A stretch of 64,000 nucleotides of DNA. Origin: Adineta ricciae. Its lineage: Eukaryota > Rotifera > Eurotatoria > Adinetida > Adinetidae. The notes beneath the pieces are model-generated. The model did no database searches and was not told the DNA's origin. It worked only from the letters and a program-made list of their open reading frames with translations. Shown here piece by piece: positions 19,742 to 31,622 of the stretch (the first letter of the stretch is position 1; each line of letters opens with the position of its first letter). The DNA is taken from assembly GCA_905250025.1 (NCBI GenBank), contig CAJNOJ010000293.1, forward strand, positions 59,777 through 123,776. Direction: 5' to 3'. The translations under genes and the position numbers were made by a program.

Positions 19742-21544
19742 ATGGTGACATTATTCGAAAATCCACATGAATCTCCACTAGCGATGTTTTTATTACAAGT
19801 ATTTATCACGTTAGTTGTATGCAAATGTCTCGCCAAACTGCTTTCATTCGTTCGGCAACCACAAGTTATTGGACAGATTATAGCGGGTATTATCTTTGGT
19901 CCATCCATACTTGGTGCGTAGAGCGAAGAGAGAGAGAGAGAAAAAAAATGTAGATAATGATTTCGAATTTATCATGTAGGATTTACAAAAGGATGGTCAT
20001 CAGCGATTTGGCCGACGTCATCGTTGAAAGTCTTTCAATTGATCGCCAATTTAGGATTGATCTTCTTCATGTTTTTTCTCGGATTAGAACTTGATTTGAA
20101 TCAAATCAAAGCCAATTGGAAAGTGACAATACCAGTTGCTTGTGCGAGTATTATTGTTCCTGGTAAGAAAATTTGAATATATAAAAGAAGATTCAACAAA
20201 TGATTTATTTCATAGTTGGAATCGGTTGTGCGGTAGCCTTGTGGTTCTATGAACTGAATGATGGAATTGTCGCGAGTAAAACCGCTTTTATTCTGTTTAT
20301 TGGTAAGAATCGATATTTTTCATGTGGCACTTTTCATCAAAATGTTGTTTAGCATCCGGTTTTGGCTTCTCAGCATTTCCTGTGCTTGCCACTCTATTGA
20401 ACTCCATGAACTTATTGAATAAGCCGATTGGTATCCAAACGGTTTCTTTAGCTGCTGTTGAAGATATCGTCGTTTGGGTTGTGTTGGCTGTTGCCAGTGC
20501 TTTTTCATCGGGCGGCTCCGCTCTTCAAGGTCTCTATACATTACTATTAACATTAGCTTTTATTGCAATAATGGTATTCGCGATTCGACCAATATTTGGT
20601 CGTATACATGGTTTTTATCATAAAAAAGAAGACGATTGTAATGTTTATATTGTCGTCGGTTGTTTTCTTTTACTCCTCATTGCATCATTTACAACTGAAG
20701 TCATGGGTAAAGTACGTTCGCGTGTTTAGTCGAATGAGAATTTGTATTTGATAGGAATTCATGCATTCTTTGGCGCATTTATTGCTGGCCTTTGTATTCC
20801 ACGTAAAGGTGAATTGGTGGAATTTCTTTCCATTCGTATTGAATTGATTATCGTCGAATTTTTCCTACCGTAAGTTCATTTTCATTGTTAACATCTTCGA
20901 TTTTCCTATTTCCTTCGGTTCGTTTTAGTCTATACTTTGCAAATAGTGGTCTAAAGACACGTTTGAATCTTCTAAACACCGGACGAGCATGGTGGACACT
21001 AGCTGTGTTAGTTATCATAGCATCAGTATCCAAAATCGTGCCGGTGACAATTGCAACGAAGATCTTCTCACGACGATCGTGGTACTACTGTGCGTCGATG
21101 GGTGTTCTTATGAATACGCGTGGTATTGTACAACTAGTTGTTTTGAATATTGGGGTGCAATTGAAAGTTATATCGCCTGTTATATTCGCCATGTTTGTTC
21201 TCATGGCAACGATTCTTACATTGGCAACATCGCCGATCCTATCCTTTCTTTACAAACGCGACTCTGATCCGAAGGTATTAGAGGAGTCGAGAACGGCACA
21301 TGATCTACATTTGGCTTTGGAAGGCGAAGTTAATCTTGAAAACAAGAGCGAGAACGGAACAATCGACAATGATGCAATCATACCTCCCAAGAAACGTTCG
21401 GAAACTTCAATTAAAACGATTTCGGATGGTCGAAGTTACTCCATCGCAATCCACCCACGACCGAGCTCATCTGGTCATGAAATTTCTACAGTAACTAAAG
21501 ACAATGCACTGCAAAGAAAATGTTCACGAATGACTCTATTTTAA
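19742..21544 (+). CDS. CPA2-family monovalent cation/proton antiporter
   Basis: Six exons: 19742-19913, 19980-20162, 20216-20302, 20353-20706, 20755-20869 and 20929-21544, in phase, giving 508 residues. The start is ATG 19742; in-frame codons before it begin only with TTG. About a dozen hydrophobic spans are present, with family landmarks RQPQVIGQIIAGIIFGPSIL in the first hairpin, LIFFMFFLGLELDLNQI, a central AAVEDIVVWVVLAVASAF carrying the conserved acidic pair region, and MNTRGIVQLVVLNIG. These match Kef/KHA1/CHX-type (CPA2) exchangers that swap K+ or Na+ for H+. The hydrophilic tail is about 90 residues, without a TrkA-N domain. It may sit in an organelle or plasma membrane. CPA2 genes are commoner in bacteria, fungi and plants than in animals. 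Confidence 0.88.
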
Positions 21545-21858
21545 CTCGCTTGATTTTCACACATTTTAGAATGTTGTTTTAGCTAGATACTTGTTCACAT
21601 CGTATAGCATTTCTATATGAAATACTTAGTTATTAAATTGGTAAGAACATTCTGTGTGATGACATTGAGTTTATCTTCCTTTAAACTTGCAACATACATG
21701 TGTTACAGAGAATAAATAAAGATAACGCTATTTAATTTTGTTATGTCATATGACAGAAGTAAACAGGTGATATGGATCTTCATGAGTTGTGCTTACTGGG
21801 CGACTCGGGTATCTACAGAAAAAGGAAATCTTCTTGAAGATATATTTGTCTTTCTATC
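21545..21858. other. Short intergenic region
   Basis: 3' end of the antiporter gene (AATAAA near 21713) and 5' flank of the CRAL-TRIO gene. No coding signal. Confidence 0.4.
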
Positions 21859-22722
21859 ATGTCGACTAGTAGTCCGTTATTCGATATAAATGAATTGACC
21901 GATGAGCAACAGAAAAAATTCGAAATTGTGTATAAAGAACTGCAAACGAATTATGCGTCGTATATTGAGTTCAAAGTTAGTTTACAACTGAAGAATCCGA
22001 TGGAACAAGAAGAAGAGGAAAACGAATGGCAGTATCAATTGTATCGGTTTCTTCGAGCACGAAAATGGAACGTTGAACATACGATAAAATCGATTCTAGA
22101 AATGCTGAAATGGCGAATGGATAACCGAGTGGATGCCATTCTCGAACAAGAGAAAATCGCTGAACGCATGGCCACTCTTCGAAAAATTGTTCCGAATGCG
22201 AATCACGGATACACTAAAGCCGATCGACCGCTCTACATCGAAAAATCTGGTATCATCTCCGTCGACAAAATCCTAAGCAGTTTTCAACACGACGAATTAA
22301 TCGAATGTCATCTCTACTGGTTAGAATTATACTCTCAACTAGCTCGAGAACGTAGCCGACAAGTCGGTAAACACGTGGAAAGTTTTGCTATCATTTATGA
22401 CTTGCATGGATGTAAACTTGACATGAGAAAAATGCTTCCACTTTTAAATCAATCACTTTTCATCGATGATAACTACTATCCGGAACGTTTAGGACAATTG
22501 TTTGTCATAAACCCACCATTGATCTTTCCGACACTTTGGAGCATAGTTAAGCATTGGGTGGATCCTGTGACGAAAACGAAGATCTTAATTTTGAAAAAAG
22601 GCGTCGAGACAACTACGACGCTGTTGCAATATATCGATGCTGACCAACTACCGAAAGAATATGGCGGAAGTTGCCAGTCATGTTCAACTACATCTGAATG
22701 CATTCCGGTCGAAGAGAAATGA
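21859..22722 (+). CDS. CRAL-TRIO (Sec14-like) lipid-transfer protein
   Basis: Intronless, 287 residues. The CRAL-TRIO N-terminal helices include LYRFLRARKWNVEHTIKSIL, followed by the lipid-binding lobe: RPLYIEKSGIISVDKIL, the YDLHGCKLDM segment where the family usually has a D-x-x-G, and NNYYPERLGQLFVINPPLIF written here as DDNYYPERLGQLFVINPP. It ends with LPKEYGGSC, the standard LPxExGG exit. Such proteins bind one phospholipid or other hydrophobic ligand in the cytosol. The 3' end lies only 67 nt from the converging stop of the next gene. Confidence 0.9.
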   Translation: MSTSSPLFDINELTDEQQKKFEIVYKELQTNYASYIEFKVSLQLKNPMEQEEEENEWQYQLYRFLRARKWNVEHTIKSILEMLKWRMDNRVDAILEQEKIAERMATLRKIVPNANHGYTKADRPLYIEKSGIISVDKILSSFQHDELIECHLYWLELYSQLARERSRQVGKHVESFAIIYDLHGCKLDMRKMLPLLNQSLFIDDNYYPERLGQLFVINPPLIFPTLWSIVKHWVDPVTKTKILILKKGVETTTTLLQYIDADQLPKEYGGSCQSCSTTSECIPVEEK

Positions 22723-22789
22723 CATAGTTAATTTTATTTGAATATCAATAAACTAGTCTAAATACAAAACGAATTCAATTGAGAAAATG

Positions 22790-24545
22790 TTAGAATTGAA
22801 AACTTTGAGTGGATGTCGAAGGTTGCTTTTTCACTTTTTGTTCGTCGTGTTTTCGACATCGATATTCAATTATGATATAACCACTAATACCAACCGTGAG
22901 AAAGCTTAAAAGAATAATCAATATAATACGAGTGCGTGCGTATGGTGTAATGATATAAAAGAAGGCGAATCCAGCTGATTCCCAAAGGCGATAATTAGAG
23001 AAAGCTGCTTCATTTGTGTCGTTAAATAGAACGCCATAGAGTGCACTGGTTTGCGATTGCCAAACTGAATCAGCAACACCCCAAAGACCAGCAATGATGA
23101 AGAGAACAACGATTTGGTTACTCGACGGATGCCAGATGAGCATGGTGATCATTAAAGCATAGTTAATTGCTGCAGCAATGGCAAAACAAGGCCAACGGCC
23201 GACGACTTTAACAAGTTGACCGAAGACAAAACTACCAACGGAATCGCAAATTCCAAAAGCAATCATGACAAGACCAACATATTTCGCACTGAATGTACAT
23301 GAAACAAACGCCTAAACGAGATTCATAGTATGATGAAAAGTTTGTTTTTTTTATAAATTCACTTTGGTGAATATCGTAAAAACATAGGTCAGTTCCAAAC
23401 CACACCAAATACTCATTGGAATAAGTAGAATCTGGTCGATATGACGCATATGTTTCAGCGTAGAAACAAGTAATTTAACCGAACTACGAATCATCACTGG
23501 GACTTTATCGCGCGACGCTGTTCGTCGTTGATCAAGCAGAAAGATTAAAAGGAAGATTGAACTAATGCAAAGGCACACATAAATTATACAAAGAATATCC
23601 ACCTGAAAAGATAACTGTAATTTTATACAAATGGTTGTCATATATTCAACTGACTGTCTTTCGATCGATTTTGTTCGCTACTTCGGTACTTTGATATTCT
23701 TGTTCGCTGAAGTCGGCTCCACATTTCTCGTAGATGGTTCCTACTAACGACGTATTGGTTTTGCTCGTTGCGTTGGTAGATAATCGATTCTCTGGTGTCA
23801 AAATTAAATATGAGATCAAGTTGCCCCATATTTGACCTATGAAAGAAGAAACAACTTTCATAAAGAATGCGCAACTAATTGAAGTAGAACGAACATGATT
23901 GGAAGAACATGAAGAATATGCCAAAAAATCGATTAATAACGGCAGTTTTATCTAGATTTTTCTCGTTCGCATAAACAGTACCCACATTGGTCAGATAACT
24001 ACATTTCGATGTCCATAATGGAGCTGCAGCTAAGCCAACTAGTACAGCAGCTATCCAACGAAAAGAAAACGTTCATGATAAGGTTCACAGCATCGAAGGG
24101 TTCTTACCAGGGTACATTAAATACGCTTTTGGATAATAATTCGCAGCCATGAAAAGAAGATAACTAAAGAGAAACGAGAGACTTTATTTTTTCTCTTCTT
24201 CTTTGAATCGAACACATACGGCACTTGAGAGATAATTAAAGTCCATTTGAGACCTAAGATAGCCATGAGAGGATGGGGTAGAAAGATAGACGAAAAGATG
24301 AGAAAAACATAAATAATCGATAAGGAATTAACACCAACATTAGCTTCGGTGTTCAATGAGCTCTGAAGATTTCCCATGCCATTAAATGCAGTAAATTGAA
24401 GTAGAAATGCAAAACTAATGGCAAGAATATTTTTCAATGTTCGAAAATCGAATGGTCGTTGTTTTTTCGACATCGTTCGTTCATCCATGGAAATCACATT
24501 CGGATTGTCGGATGTTTCTAAGTCTAAATTTGGATTTATTGGCAT
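22790..24545 (-). CDS. UNC93-like major facilitator superfamily protein
   Basis: Six exons on the minus strand: 24220-24545, 24108-24163, 23895-24050, 23655-23836, 23363-23602 and 22790-23311, giving 493 residues in phase. A hydrophilic N-terminus precedes KNILAISFAFLLQFTAFNGM and LQSSLN, the start of UNC-93/UNC93B proteins. LAAAPLWTSKCSYLTNVGT, then FFMFFQSCQIWGNLISYLIL, and later VGLVMIAFGICDSVGSFVFG and LWGVADSVWQSQTSALYGVL are typical of the family, and ten to twelve membrane spans are visible. Family members regulate potassium channels (nematode UNC-93) or traffic receptors (UNC93B1); the cargo here is unknown. The donor of intron 4 is GTCAGT, weaker than the others. Confidence 0.85.
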
Positions 24546-25057
24546 GGCGTATAATTCTGTTTACACTAGAAGAAAAATGAATTCAAATGAAGAGAAAAGT
24601 TCAAATAGAAGTCAACTCTTTTCGGACGATTGCAATAATCTATTGGAGAGAATAAATGTCATTGTGCATATATCAACGAATGGAGTGACGTCCCTCTTTT
24701 AAAAATTTTTCCACTTGAATAACTACGTATGTGTTACTCTCATTCGTTCCTTAATCGCGGTCACTATGAACTGAAATCAACCGAAAATGACGAGATATAT
24801 TTCTCTAATGTGAATGTAGGCGATATATGCGAGCCAACCTTTAGAAGTAATCAATTGAGATGTTATTTAATGGTATCATAGAACATCATGCGATTATGAA
24901 AATACCTTTCCTTTCATTGTAATCGAAGGTCAATTTTATAGATCATGATAAATCGAAATAAATTCATTGTATAAAGTATTTTGTCTATAGAAAATTATCG
25001 AAAAAAAAGTTCACGGATAGTCAATCACTTCTTCAAAAAACACACGTCTTTTTAGCA
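24546..25057. other. Intergenic spacer
   Basis: Promoter side of the UNC93-like gene and 3' side of the iminopeptidase gene. The plus-strand frame at 24418-24702 is a shadow of the first UNC93-like exon and its flank. Confidence 0.4.
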
Positions 25058-26047
25058 TTATAAATCTCGGAATTTGTCGGTTGCCGTAACCAATTGATGA
25101 ACGATTCCAGGCTCTTTCGATGAGTGCCCCGCATCGGCAACCCAATGGAATTCTGCTTTTGTCCAAACTTTATGTAAATCCCAAGCTGATCGTGGTGGAC
25201 ACACGACATCATATCGACCTTGAACAATCACACCAGGTATATTATTGAGTTTGTCAGCGTTTTTAATTAATTGCTCGTCTTCTTCCATGAAAGCACCATG
25301 AACAAAGTAATGTGTTTCAATTCGAGCAAAGGTAACCGCAAACTTTGCATCATCAGCTGCACGAGCTATATAAGACGGATCGACATACAAACGTGACGTC
25401 GCCATTTCCCATACGGACCATGCCGTCGCTGCTTTTAACTTTTCTTCTTCGTTGTTACCCGTTAACCGACGATAATATGCCGACATGAGATCACCCCGTT
25501 CACTGACAGGAATAACTTCTAAATATTTATCCCAAGCATCGGGAAACATAAACGAAGCGCCTTCTTGATAAAACCATAACATTTCTTTTCGTCGACAGCA
25601 AAAGATTCCCCGTAATACTAAAGCTTTGACACGTTCAGGATGTGTTTCAGCATAAGCGAGAGATAATGTCGATCCCCAACTACCGCCAAATAAAACCCAT
25701 TTGTCCACATTAAAATGCTGGCGTAGCTTTTCTAAATCTTCCACCAAGTCCCATGTAGTATTTTCTTCTAAGCAAGCATTCGGTAAAGAATTACCAGCAC
25801 CACGTTGATGATATATTAAAATTCGATACGCTTTTGGATCGAAAAATCGTCGATCACGTGGGTCTGTACCACCACCGGGGCCTCCATGGACGAAAATAAT
25901 CGGTTTACCATCGGGATTGCCGACTTCTTCGTAGTACAAACTATGAATTTCCGATACTTTTAACATGCCGGTTTTATATGGTTCAATTTCGGGATATAAA
26001 TCACGTAATTCTTTGCTTTCTTGTGTTGTACTATCAGGTGATGACAT
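25058..26047 (-). CDS. pip: Prolyl iminopeptidase (alpha/beta hydrolase, S33)
   Basis: Intronless, 329 residues from ATG 26047; the frame extends upstream but this Met aligns with the expected start (LRDLYPEIEPYKTGML). It would release N-terminal proline from peptides. HGGPGGG (54-60) forms the oxyanion region, GGSWGS (121-126) holds the nucleophile Ser123, GRYDVVCP carries the catalytic Asp, and AGHSSKEPGI the catalytic His. The RRKEMLWFYQEGA segment is the cap typical of the family. One oddity: the usual D-Q-R-G reads H80-Q-R-G. Single-exon structure and similarity to bacterial enzymes make horizontal origin possible, but eukaryotic homologues exist. Confidence 0.92.
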   Translation of the reverse strand: MSSPDSTTQESKELRDLYPEIEPYKTGMLKVSEIHSLYYEEVGNPDGKPIIFVHGGPGGGTDPRDRRFFDPKAYRILIYHQRGAGNSLPNACLEENTTWDLVEDLEKLRQHFNVDKWVLFGGSWGSTLSLAYAETHPERVKALVLRGIFCCRRKEMLWFYQEGASFMFPDAWDKYLEVIPVSERGDLMSAYYRRLTGNNEEEKLKAATAWSVWEMATSRLYVDPSYIARAADDAKFAVTFARIETHYFVHGAFMEEDEQLIKNADKLNNIPGVIVQGRYDVVCPPRSAWDLHKVWTKAEFHWVADAGHSSKEPGIVHQLVTATDKFRDL

Positions 26048-26810
26048 GTTTGAGCAATATCGGTCAACCAAACAATTGAGTATCGTTCGTACGAAAGAAA
26101 AAAACAAATGTGATGAGGCTTATCTTTGTTGTGTTCTCTCGAGAGGCATACAATCAGCATATTCATATGTTGCCTTTTGTCGAGAGGAAAGAAGAAGAAA
26201 AAAACGTGTGTTTCAACACAGACAGAACAAGAAAAGATCTTATCTTCTCTTGAAAGTCACATTCCTATTGTATGCCTACAATTAGCACTAAGATTCTAAT
26301 CTATATGAACTCGTACTCTGTTTTTCTCACATATGACAAACCAGTATTTTCATGATTGAAATTTAACATACACCTCTCTTTTGATTATATGTTTACGACC
26401 GTCACTAATTACTGATGTGATTGGAAAAGAAAAAATATATGTATACACGATGAGAAGGTCATGTATCATATGAACATGAATGATGATCAACAGTAATCGA
26501 TGATGAATTTTCGATTCAGTAGTTATTTGCCTTTGCTTGAACGCTGTTTGTTTTTGACAAATTTGTCAATAGATTTTCATTTGATAATGATACATTTAGA
26601 TCGGATGTTTGTTAAGAATGTTGTTTTTTGTTTTTCGACGATGGCGACTGATCGAAACATTCGATCAATGCTGATAAGGAAGAAAACAGAAAAATAGTAT
26701 CCATTCGTGTGACTAAACTATGAGCTACATGGTCATTTTTAATCATATAGTAGTTAATGGCGAATAACGTAAGCAAGTTGTAGTTTATTGTAGATTGATT
26801 TTTGATTGAG
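26048..26810. other. Divergent intergenic region
   Basis: 763 nt between divergently transcribed iminopeptidase and ADP-ribosylglycohydrolase genes. A 65-codon plus frame at 26500 has no motif and is not called. Confidence 0.45.
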
Positions 26811-28073
26811 ATGAAATTTCCATTACCTCATGAAAAAAAACTTCCACACGAAGTTCCAATTCATCGGCCTCCAACGAAGTTACATAATTCCATTCTTTTC
26901 AGTCGCATTGCTGGTTCATTAGTAGGTTTAGCTGTTGGTGATGCTCTTGGTGCAAGTGTTGAGTTTCGTCCGCGGAAATATCTGCTTGCACATCCAGTTC
27001 ACGATATGACATCGGGTGGAACATGGAATTTGAAAGCAGGCCAATGGACTGACGATACGTCGATGGCTTTGTGCCTTGCGACATCGTTGATCAATAAAGG
27101 AACGTTTAGTCCTTACGACCAAATGGTTCGATTTAAATGGTGGTATAGATATGGTTACCTATCGTCTACTGGTGTATGTTTTGATATTGGTAATGGAACA
27201 CGCAAATCGTTAGAGGAATTCACTCGACGGCAGGTGAATTTGAAAAAGAAACTTCATATAAAAGATGATTATGATGTTGATCAAGTTCCGCAGAAAACTA
27301 TAGATAAACTGCAGTTCAACGTCTTTTGTAGTGGACCAGGCGCGTGTGGTAATGGAGCTTTGATGCGTCTTGCTCCAGTACCTCTGTTTTTCTATCGTGT
27401 TCCTCACATTGCTGTTGAATTATCCGGTCACAGTTCTCGTTTAACACATGGCGATGAAGTTGCGATCGATGCTTGTCGTTATCTCGGCGCTCTAATTGTA
27501 GCAGCTGTTGCAGGCGAATCAAAAGAAAATCTTCTTAGTGAACGATTCTATGAATCACACCGAAGTTGGTTTGGCCGAAAAGCTCTTCATCAGGACATTC
27601 TCCATGTCGCTGCTGGATCGTTCAAACGACAAGGTGGTTACAACGATGGCATTCGAGGTGCCGGACATGTCGTTCCATCACTTGAAGCAGCACTGTGGGC
27701 GTTCTGGAAAGGAAAATCTTATGAAGACGGTGTCATGAATGCCATCCATCTTGGTGATGATACCGATACAACAGCAGCTATCTATGGTCAATTAGCTGGC
27801 GCTCACTATGGTTATCAAAGTATTCCATATAATTGGATACATCAACTTTACGCGAACTCATTGATTTTCTGTATTGCCGAATGGTTACAAGCATCGAGTT
27901 ATCGACGAAGAAAAGTACTTGATCATAAAAAGTATCAATACTCAAGTCGTCAATATGGCAAGCCAAAACAGCATTATTATCATCGTATGAATGGAAATAT
28001 ATCCAAATTACTCCCACGACCGGGCGATGAAGCCGCGAGACGAAGTATCGGTGATAAATCCATGGCAAAATAG
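26811..28073 (+). CDS. ADP-ribosylglycohydrolase (DraG/ARH family)
   Basis: Intronless, 420 residues from ATG 26811. SRIAGSLVGLAVGDALGASV opens the ARH fold. GQWTDDTSMALCLATSLI (residues 78-95) supplies the first Mg2+ ligands and HLGDDTDTTAAIYGQLAGA the second set, with GNGALMRLAPV and SRLTHGDEVAIDACRYLGAL between them. These are the hallmarks of enzymes that remove ADP-ribose from proteins, so it can act as the eraser for ART writers such as the one at 9068. The last ~55 residues are basic and probably disordered. The family is widespread in bacteria and expanded in bdelloids; the target is unknown. Confidence 0.92.
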   Translation: MKFPLPHEKKLPHEVPIHRPPTKLHNSILFSRIAGSLVGLAVGDALGASVEFRPRKYLLAHPVHDMTSGGTWNLKAGQWTDDTSMALCLATSLINKGTFSPYDQMVRFKWWYRYGYLSSTGVCFDIGNGTRKSLEEFTRRQVNLKKKLHIKDDYDVDQVPQKTIDKLQFNVFCSGPGACGNGALMRLAPVPLFFYRVPHIAVELSGHSSRLTHGDEVAIDACRYLGALIVAAVAGESKENLLSERFYESHRSWFGRKALHQDILHVAAGSFKRQGGYNDGIRGAGHVVPSLEAALWAFWKGKSYEDGVMNAIHLGDDTDTTAAIYGQLAGAHYGYQSIPYNWIHQLYANSLIFCIAEWLQASSYRRRKVLDHKKYQYSSRQYGKPKQHYYHRMNGNISKLLPRPGDEAARRSIGDKSMAK

Positions 28074-28518
28074 AACTCCGTTGTGAAGATGATTTTCTTT
28101 TGTAATTTTGTTCCGAGAGAAAAAATAACAAAATTTCATTAATATTCATTTATTTGCAATTTAATTCTATTTTGACTGTCGATAGAACTCAAGGCGAGGT
28201 CCTCCGTTTTCATTCTCGAAGAGCAATGCATTTACAAGAATAAGAGAAGAAAAGAATATTTTTTTCTCTTTCGTTCTCATTAGACCTTTTTTATGCTTGA
28301 CATTCCGTAGTTCCTTGCTTCTTCTCATTAGCGAAGACGGAGAAACAAATCGTCGACATGTGATAGCACGCAGAGAGTTCGAGTTATTCTTGAAAATAGC
28401 TATCTCGACAGACGCGAGGAAAACAAAATAAGTTCCTGAACAGTATTTTATTACATTTTATCTATAGAAAAAAGACAGATGGTATCATAAATCATATTGA
28501 CTACTTTATTCAATGTTA

Positions 28519-28554
<36 letters not shown>

Positions 28555-28589
28555 TGTATATAGAAAATATCTAATTATTTGATAAAGTC
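28074..28589. other. Spacer with TA microsatellite
   Basis: No gene seen. It contains the (TA)15 tract listed separately, close to the start of the M28 gene. Confidence 0.45.
28521..28550. repeat. (TA)15 microsatellite
   Basis: A pure TA dinucleotide tract of about 30 nt, 40 nt before the M28 peptidase ATG, so in its 5' leader or core promoter. Length variation could affect transcription. Confidence 0.85.
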
Positions 28590-31326
28590 ATGGTGGAAGA
28601 GATTGCCCTAGTACCCCACGATGACATTCAAACTCATCAAGCAAATATTCATGTAATCAACCGGTAAGATGAACTTTTTTCGACCAAAATAGAAACGGTT
28701 TTCTTGTTCTCAGGATCTTCCATTCGAAATACTCTTCCAATCAATTCTTATTATGGGTTCTTTCGTTTGTTTGCTTATTATTGATTGCTGGACCATTAAC
28801 ATCGCATATATCATATTCGGTACCAGCCATGAAAACAAGAGACATTCCGGCTCATATGTTCAGTGAAGAACGAACTCGAGATTATCTTGCTAATTTAACA
28901 CGCTTTGGTTCACGAGTGATAAATACGCAGGGTAATTATGCTGCACGAGAATATCTGATTTCGCAAATCGAAACGATTTTCTCGAGGAGTAATCGACAAC
29001 TTCGCTTTGAACTCGTTCGCCAGAATACGACTGATTTGGAGTCGAATCGATTAGAAAACATTCTCGTTCGTGTTTCGAACGCATCGATGGAATCAGAAAA
29101 ACTTTGGAACGTATTACTCAGCGCTCATTACGATTCTGGTAAATAGAATCTAAACGAAACTACATCCAATAGACCTTTCGTTTTTATAGTTGAATTCAGT
29201 TCTGGAAGCAGTGACGATGGATCCGGTGTGGTGATTCTTCTTGAATTACTATCAAATTTAGTGAATGATGTGACAATGACGCTCTCGAATCTTAATCTTA
29301 TTCTTATATTCACTGACGCTGAAGAAATTGGTTTGCATGGTTCTGAAGCATTTCGATCTTCACATTCTTGGTTTCGTAACATTCATCGTTTCATAAACGT
29401 AGATTCCGTTCGTTGTAATCAAGTAGCAAATCTTATACAAATCCGATCGTCACAGGTTGTTGCTGTACGATATGGAAACATAATAATCGAATTTCTTTTT
29501 CTATTTAGCTGGCGATCGAATACAGCCATGTGCCAAAACCTCGTGCGAATTTTATTCTACAGAATATTTGCCTTTGGCTTGGTATTCGAACCGATTACGA
29601 CATGTATTCATTGTATAATCAAGTACTAGGCTATAATTTTGGATTCTTCTTCGATGGGTATACATATCATACACCATTCGATGATTTAGCGACTATAAAG
29701 TTCGGTGTTCTTCAAGAGTTAGGTGACAATCTTCTCGTTTTAATACGCAATACATTTCTCCAGTACTCGAATGTTACGGATAATGATTCTCTGATTTATT
29801 TTGACATTCTCGGTCGATACTTGATGATTTACAAACGATCAACATCGCTGTTCATTCAACGGACTCTTAGCTTGTTGCTCGTTATGATGGGACTCGGTTT
29901 AATTACCATCGACCATGTTTATCATCAGAAAAAAGTTTCACCATGTCACAATTGTTCTTGTATCTATGTTCAATACAAACATCCGCTAACCATACGATTT
30001 CTTTCGATTTTAATATATTCAGCATCGAATCTCCTTTCACTTGCCAATGCTTTCCTCTGTTCCATCGCCGTTGCATTTATCATGTCAATAACCAAACCAT
30101 TTTCATGGTTTGGTAGTCCATTCATCGCCACTCTTCTTTTCGGTTTACCGTGTTTGGTTGGTATGTTAATAATTGGATATTCATTCACTCGACTGCACCA
30201 TATTGTTCGCCGGCGGTTTCGACAACAAGAAATCACAATCGAATCTTTCGATTTCGAACAAAATGTTTCAATGATGATCAGTTTTGTTGGCTTGATGATC
30301 GTTTCGGCCATATGGAAAAATCCCTTACTCTATATGATTCTCATCTGGACGGTATTTATTTTTCCGATTTACTTATTTGTAATCATCGTGGAGTTTGTTT
30401 GCCATTGGAGAGAAATTCCTTGGAGAATTCTTCATCGAAAATATTATTGGTTATACTTGCCATTGCTGGTTTCACTATTTCCACTGGCACATAGTCTAGA
30501 AACAGTTGATCGTTTACTTCGAATCCTTATTCCAATATTTACACGAAGATATTTCGAGCAATGGTCTTTCGATGAAAATCATCTCATTTGCTGCATTATC
30601 GCCATTCCTACGATGTTATCCGTCTTGATTTTCATTCCAATACTTCAGAAAATTAAATGCTTTGGACGTGCATTCAATTTATTTTCGGTTTTCTTTCTTC
30701 TCATTTGGATGATTGCTTTTGTTCGACAACCGTTTACCAGCAAACATCCAAATACTTTCTATGCGCAACACATATCCAATACAACTTACGTAGTCGAGAA
30801 TTTCTCAAGGATTGCAATGAATGCGTCACTCCTATCAAGATCGTCATCGATCACAGCTCGACTATTTGCAGGAGCCCGTCTTTCACCCATTCTCGATGAG
30901 TTTTCTGTCAAGAGTGGTCATCGCCTACAGAATAGACGTTGCTTGAATCGAATGAATTGCGTATTCGACGACACATTCAATCGTTCAATTGCGGTCGAAA
31001 GTATTCGAATCGAGCCGAATCATACGATTATTATTCAACATGTCCCATCGTATCATATCTTTATCTCCGCTTCATTTTCGACTGAATTTCACATTCGAAA
31101 TCAATGGATGATTCCAAGAACAACGACAATCGTTGATCTTGTAGTCAATTCAAATGTCGACTTAGTTAAAATGGATATTATCATTCGACGATGCGATTTA
31201 CATCAATCACCGTTTTTATTGCTGTTTACTCGATTTATATCGCATGTCATTCCTATGGGCGATGCAGTTTGCCAAGCAATTGAAGACAATACAAAATTAC
31301 TTGTTAATTTTCATCAAAATGGATAA
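28590..31326 (+). CDS. M28 metallopeptidase with multi-pass membrane C-terminus (ERMP1/Fxna-like)
   Basis: Four exons: 28590-28663, 28714-29138, 29190-29455 and 29509-31326, giving 860 residues in phase. A membrane span (FLLWVLSFVCLLLIAGPL) lies near residue 40. The lumenal M28 domain shows its zinc ligands in order: SAHYDS, SSDDGSGV, FTDAEEIGLHGSEAF with the catalytic Glu, INVDS, and TYHTPFDD. Exon 4 adds at least eight hydrophobic spans and a lumenal C-terminal domain. This order matches endoplasmic reticulum metallopeptidase 1. The intron at 29456-29508 falls just after the INVDS ligand and is required to join both halves. The family matures secretory proteins in the ER; the substrate here is unknown. 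Confidence 0.87.
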
Positions 31327-31622
31327 ACAGATGTTCTTTTTTCTTATCATAGTAGTTATAATTGAACCGAAATTTATTTATTGCCAATAGATTATTTTCC
31401 CGATACAGTCAAGTGTTTACCTCCGATAGTGGTAATCTTCAATATTTAGTGCAGCGGTCCGTCCTATGGTTGCAGTTTCTTTAGCCATCAGTTAAAACGA
31501 TGAGAAGAAAAAGTCGGGATTCTCTCAATTCAAAAGAAATCGTACGGATCGAATTCATCCTATCGGATCCAATTGACTGAGACATCGCTATCAAATAGAT
31601 ATTCTTTATTTTCTTTTTTTAT

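Noticed and set aside
26500-26697. 65-codon plus-strand frame in the iminopeptidase/ARH intergenic region
   Set aside because: No motif, no splice partner, low-complexity composition; not separable from chance.
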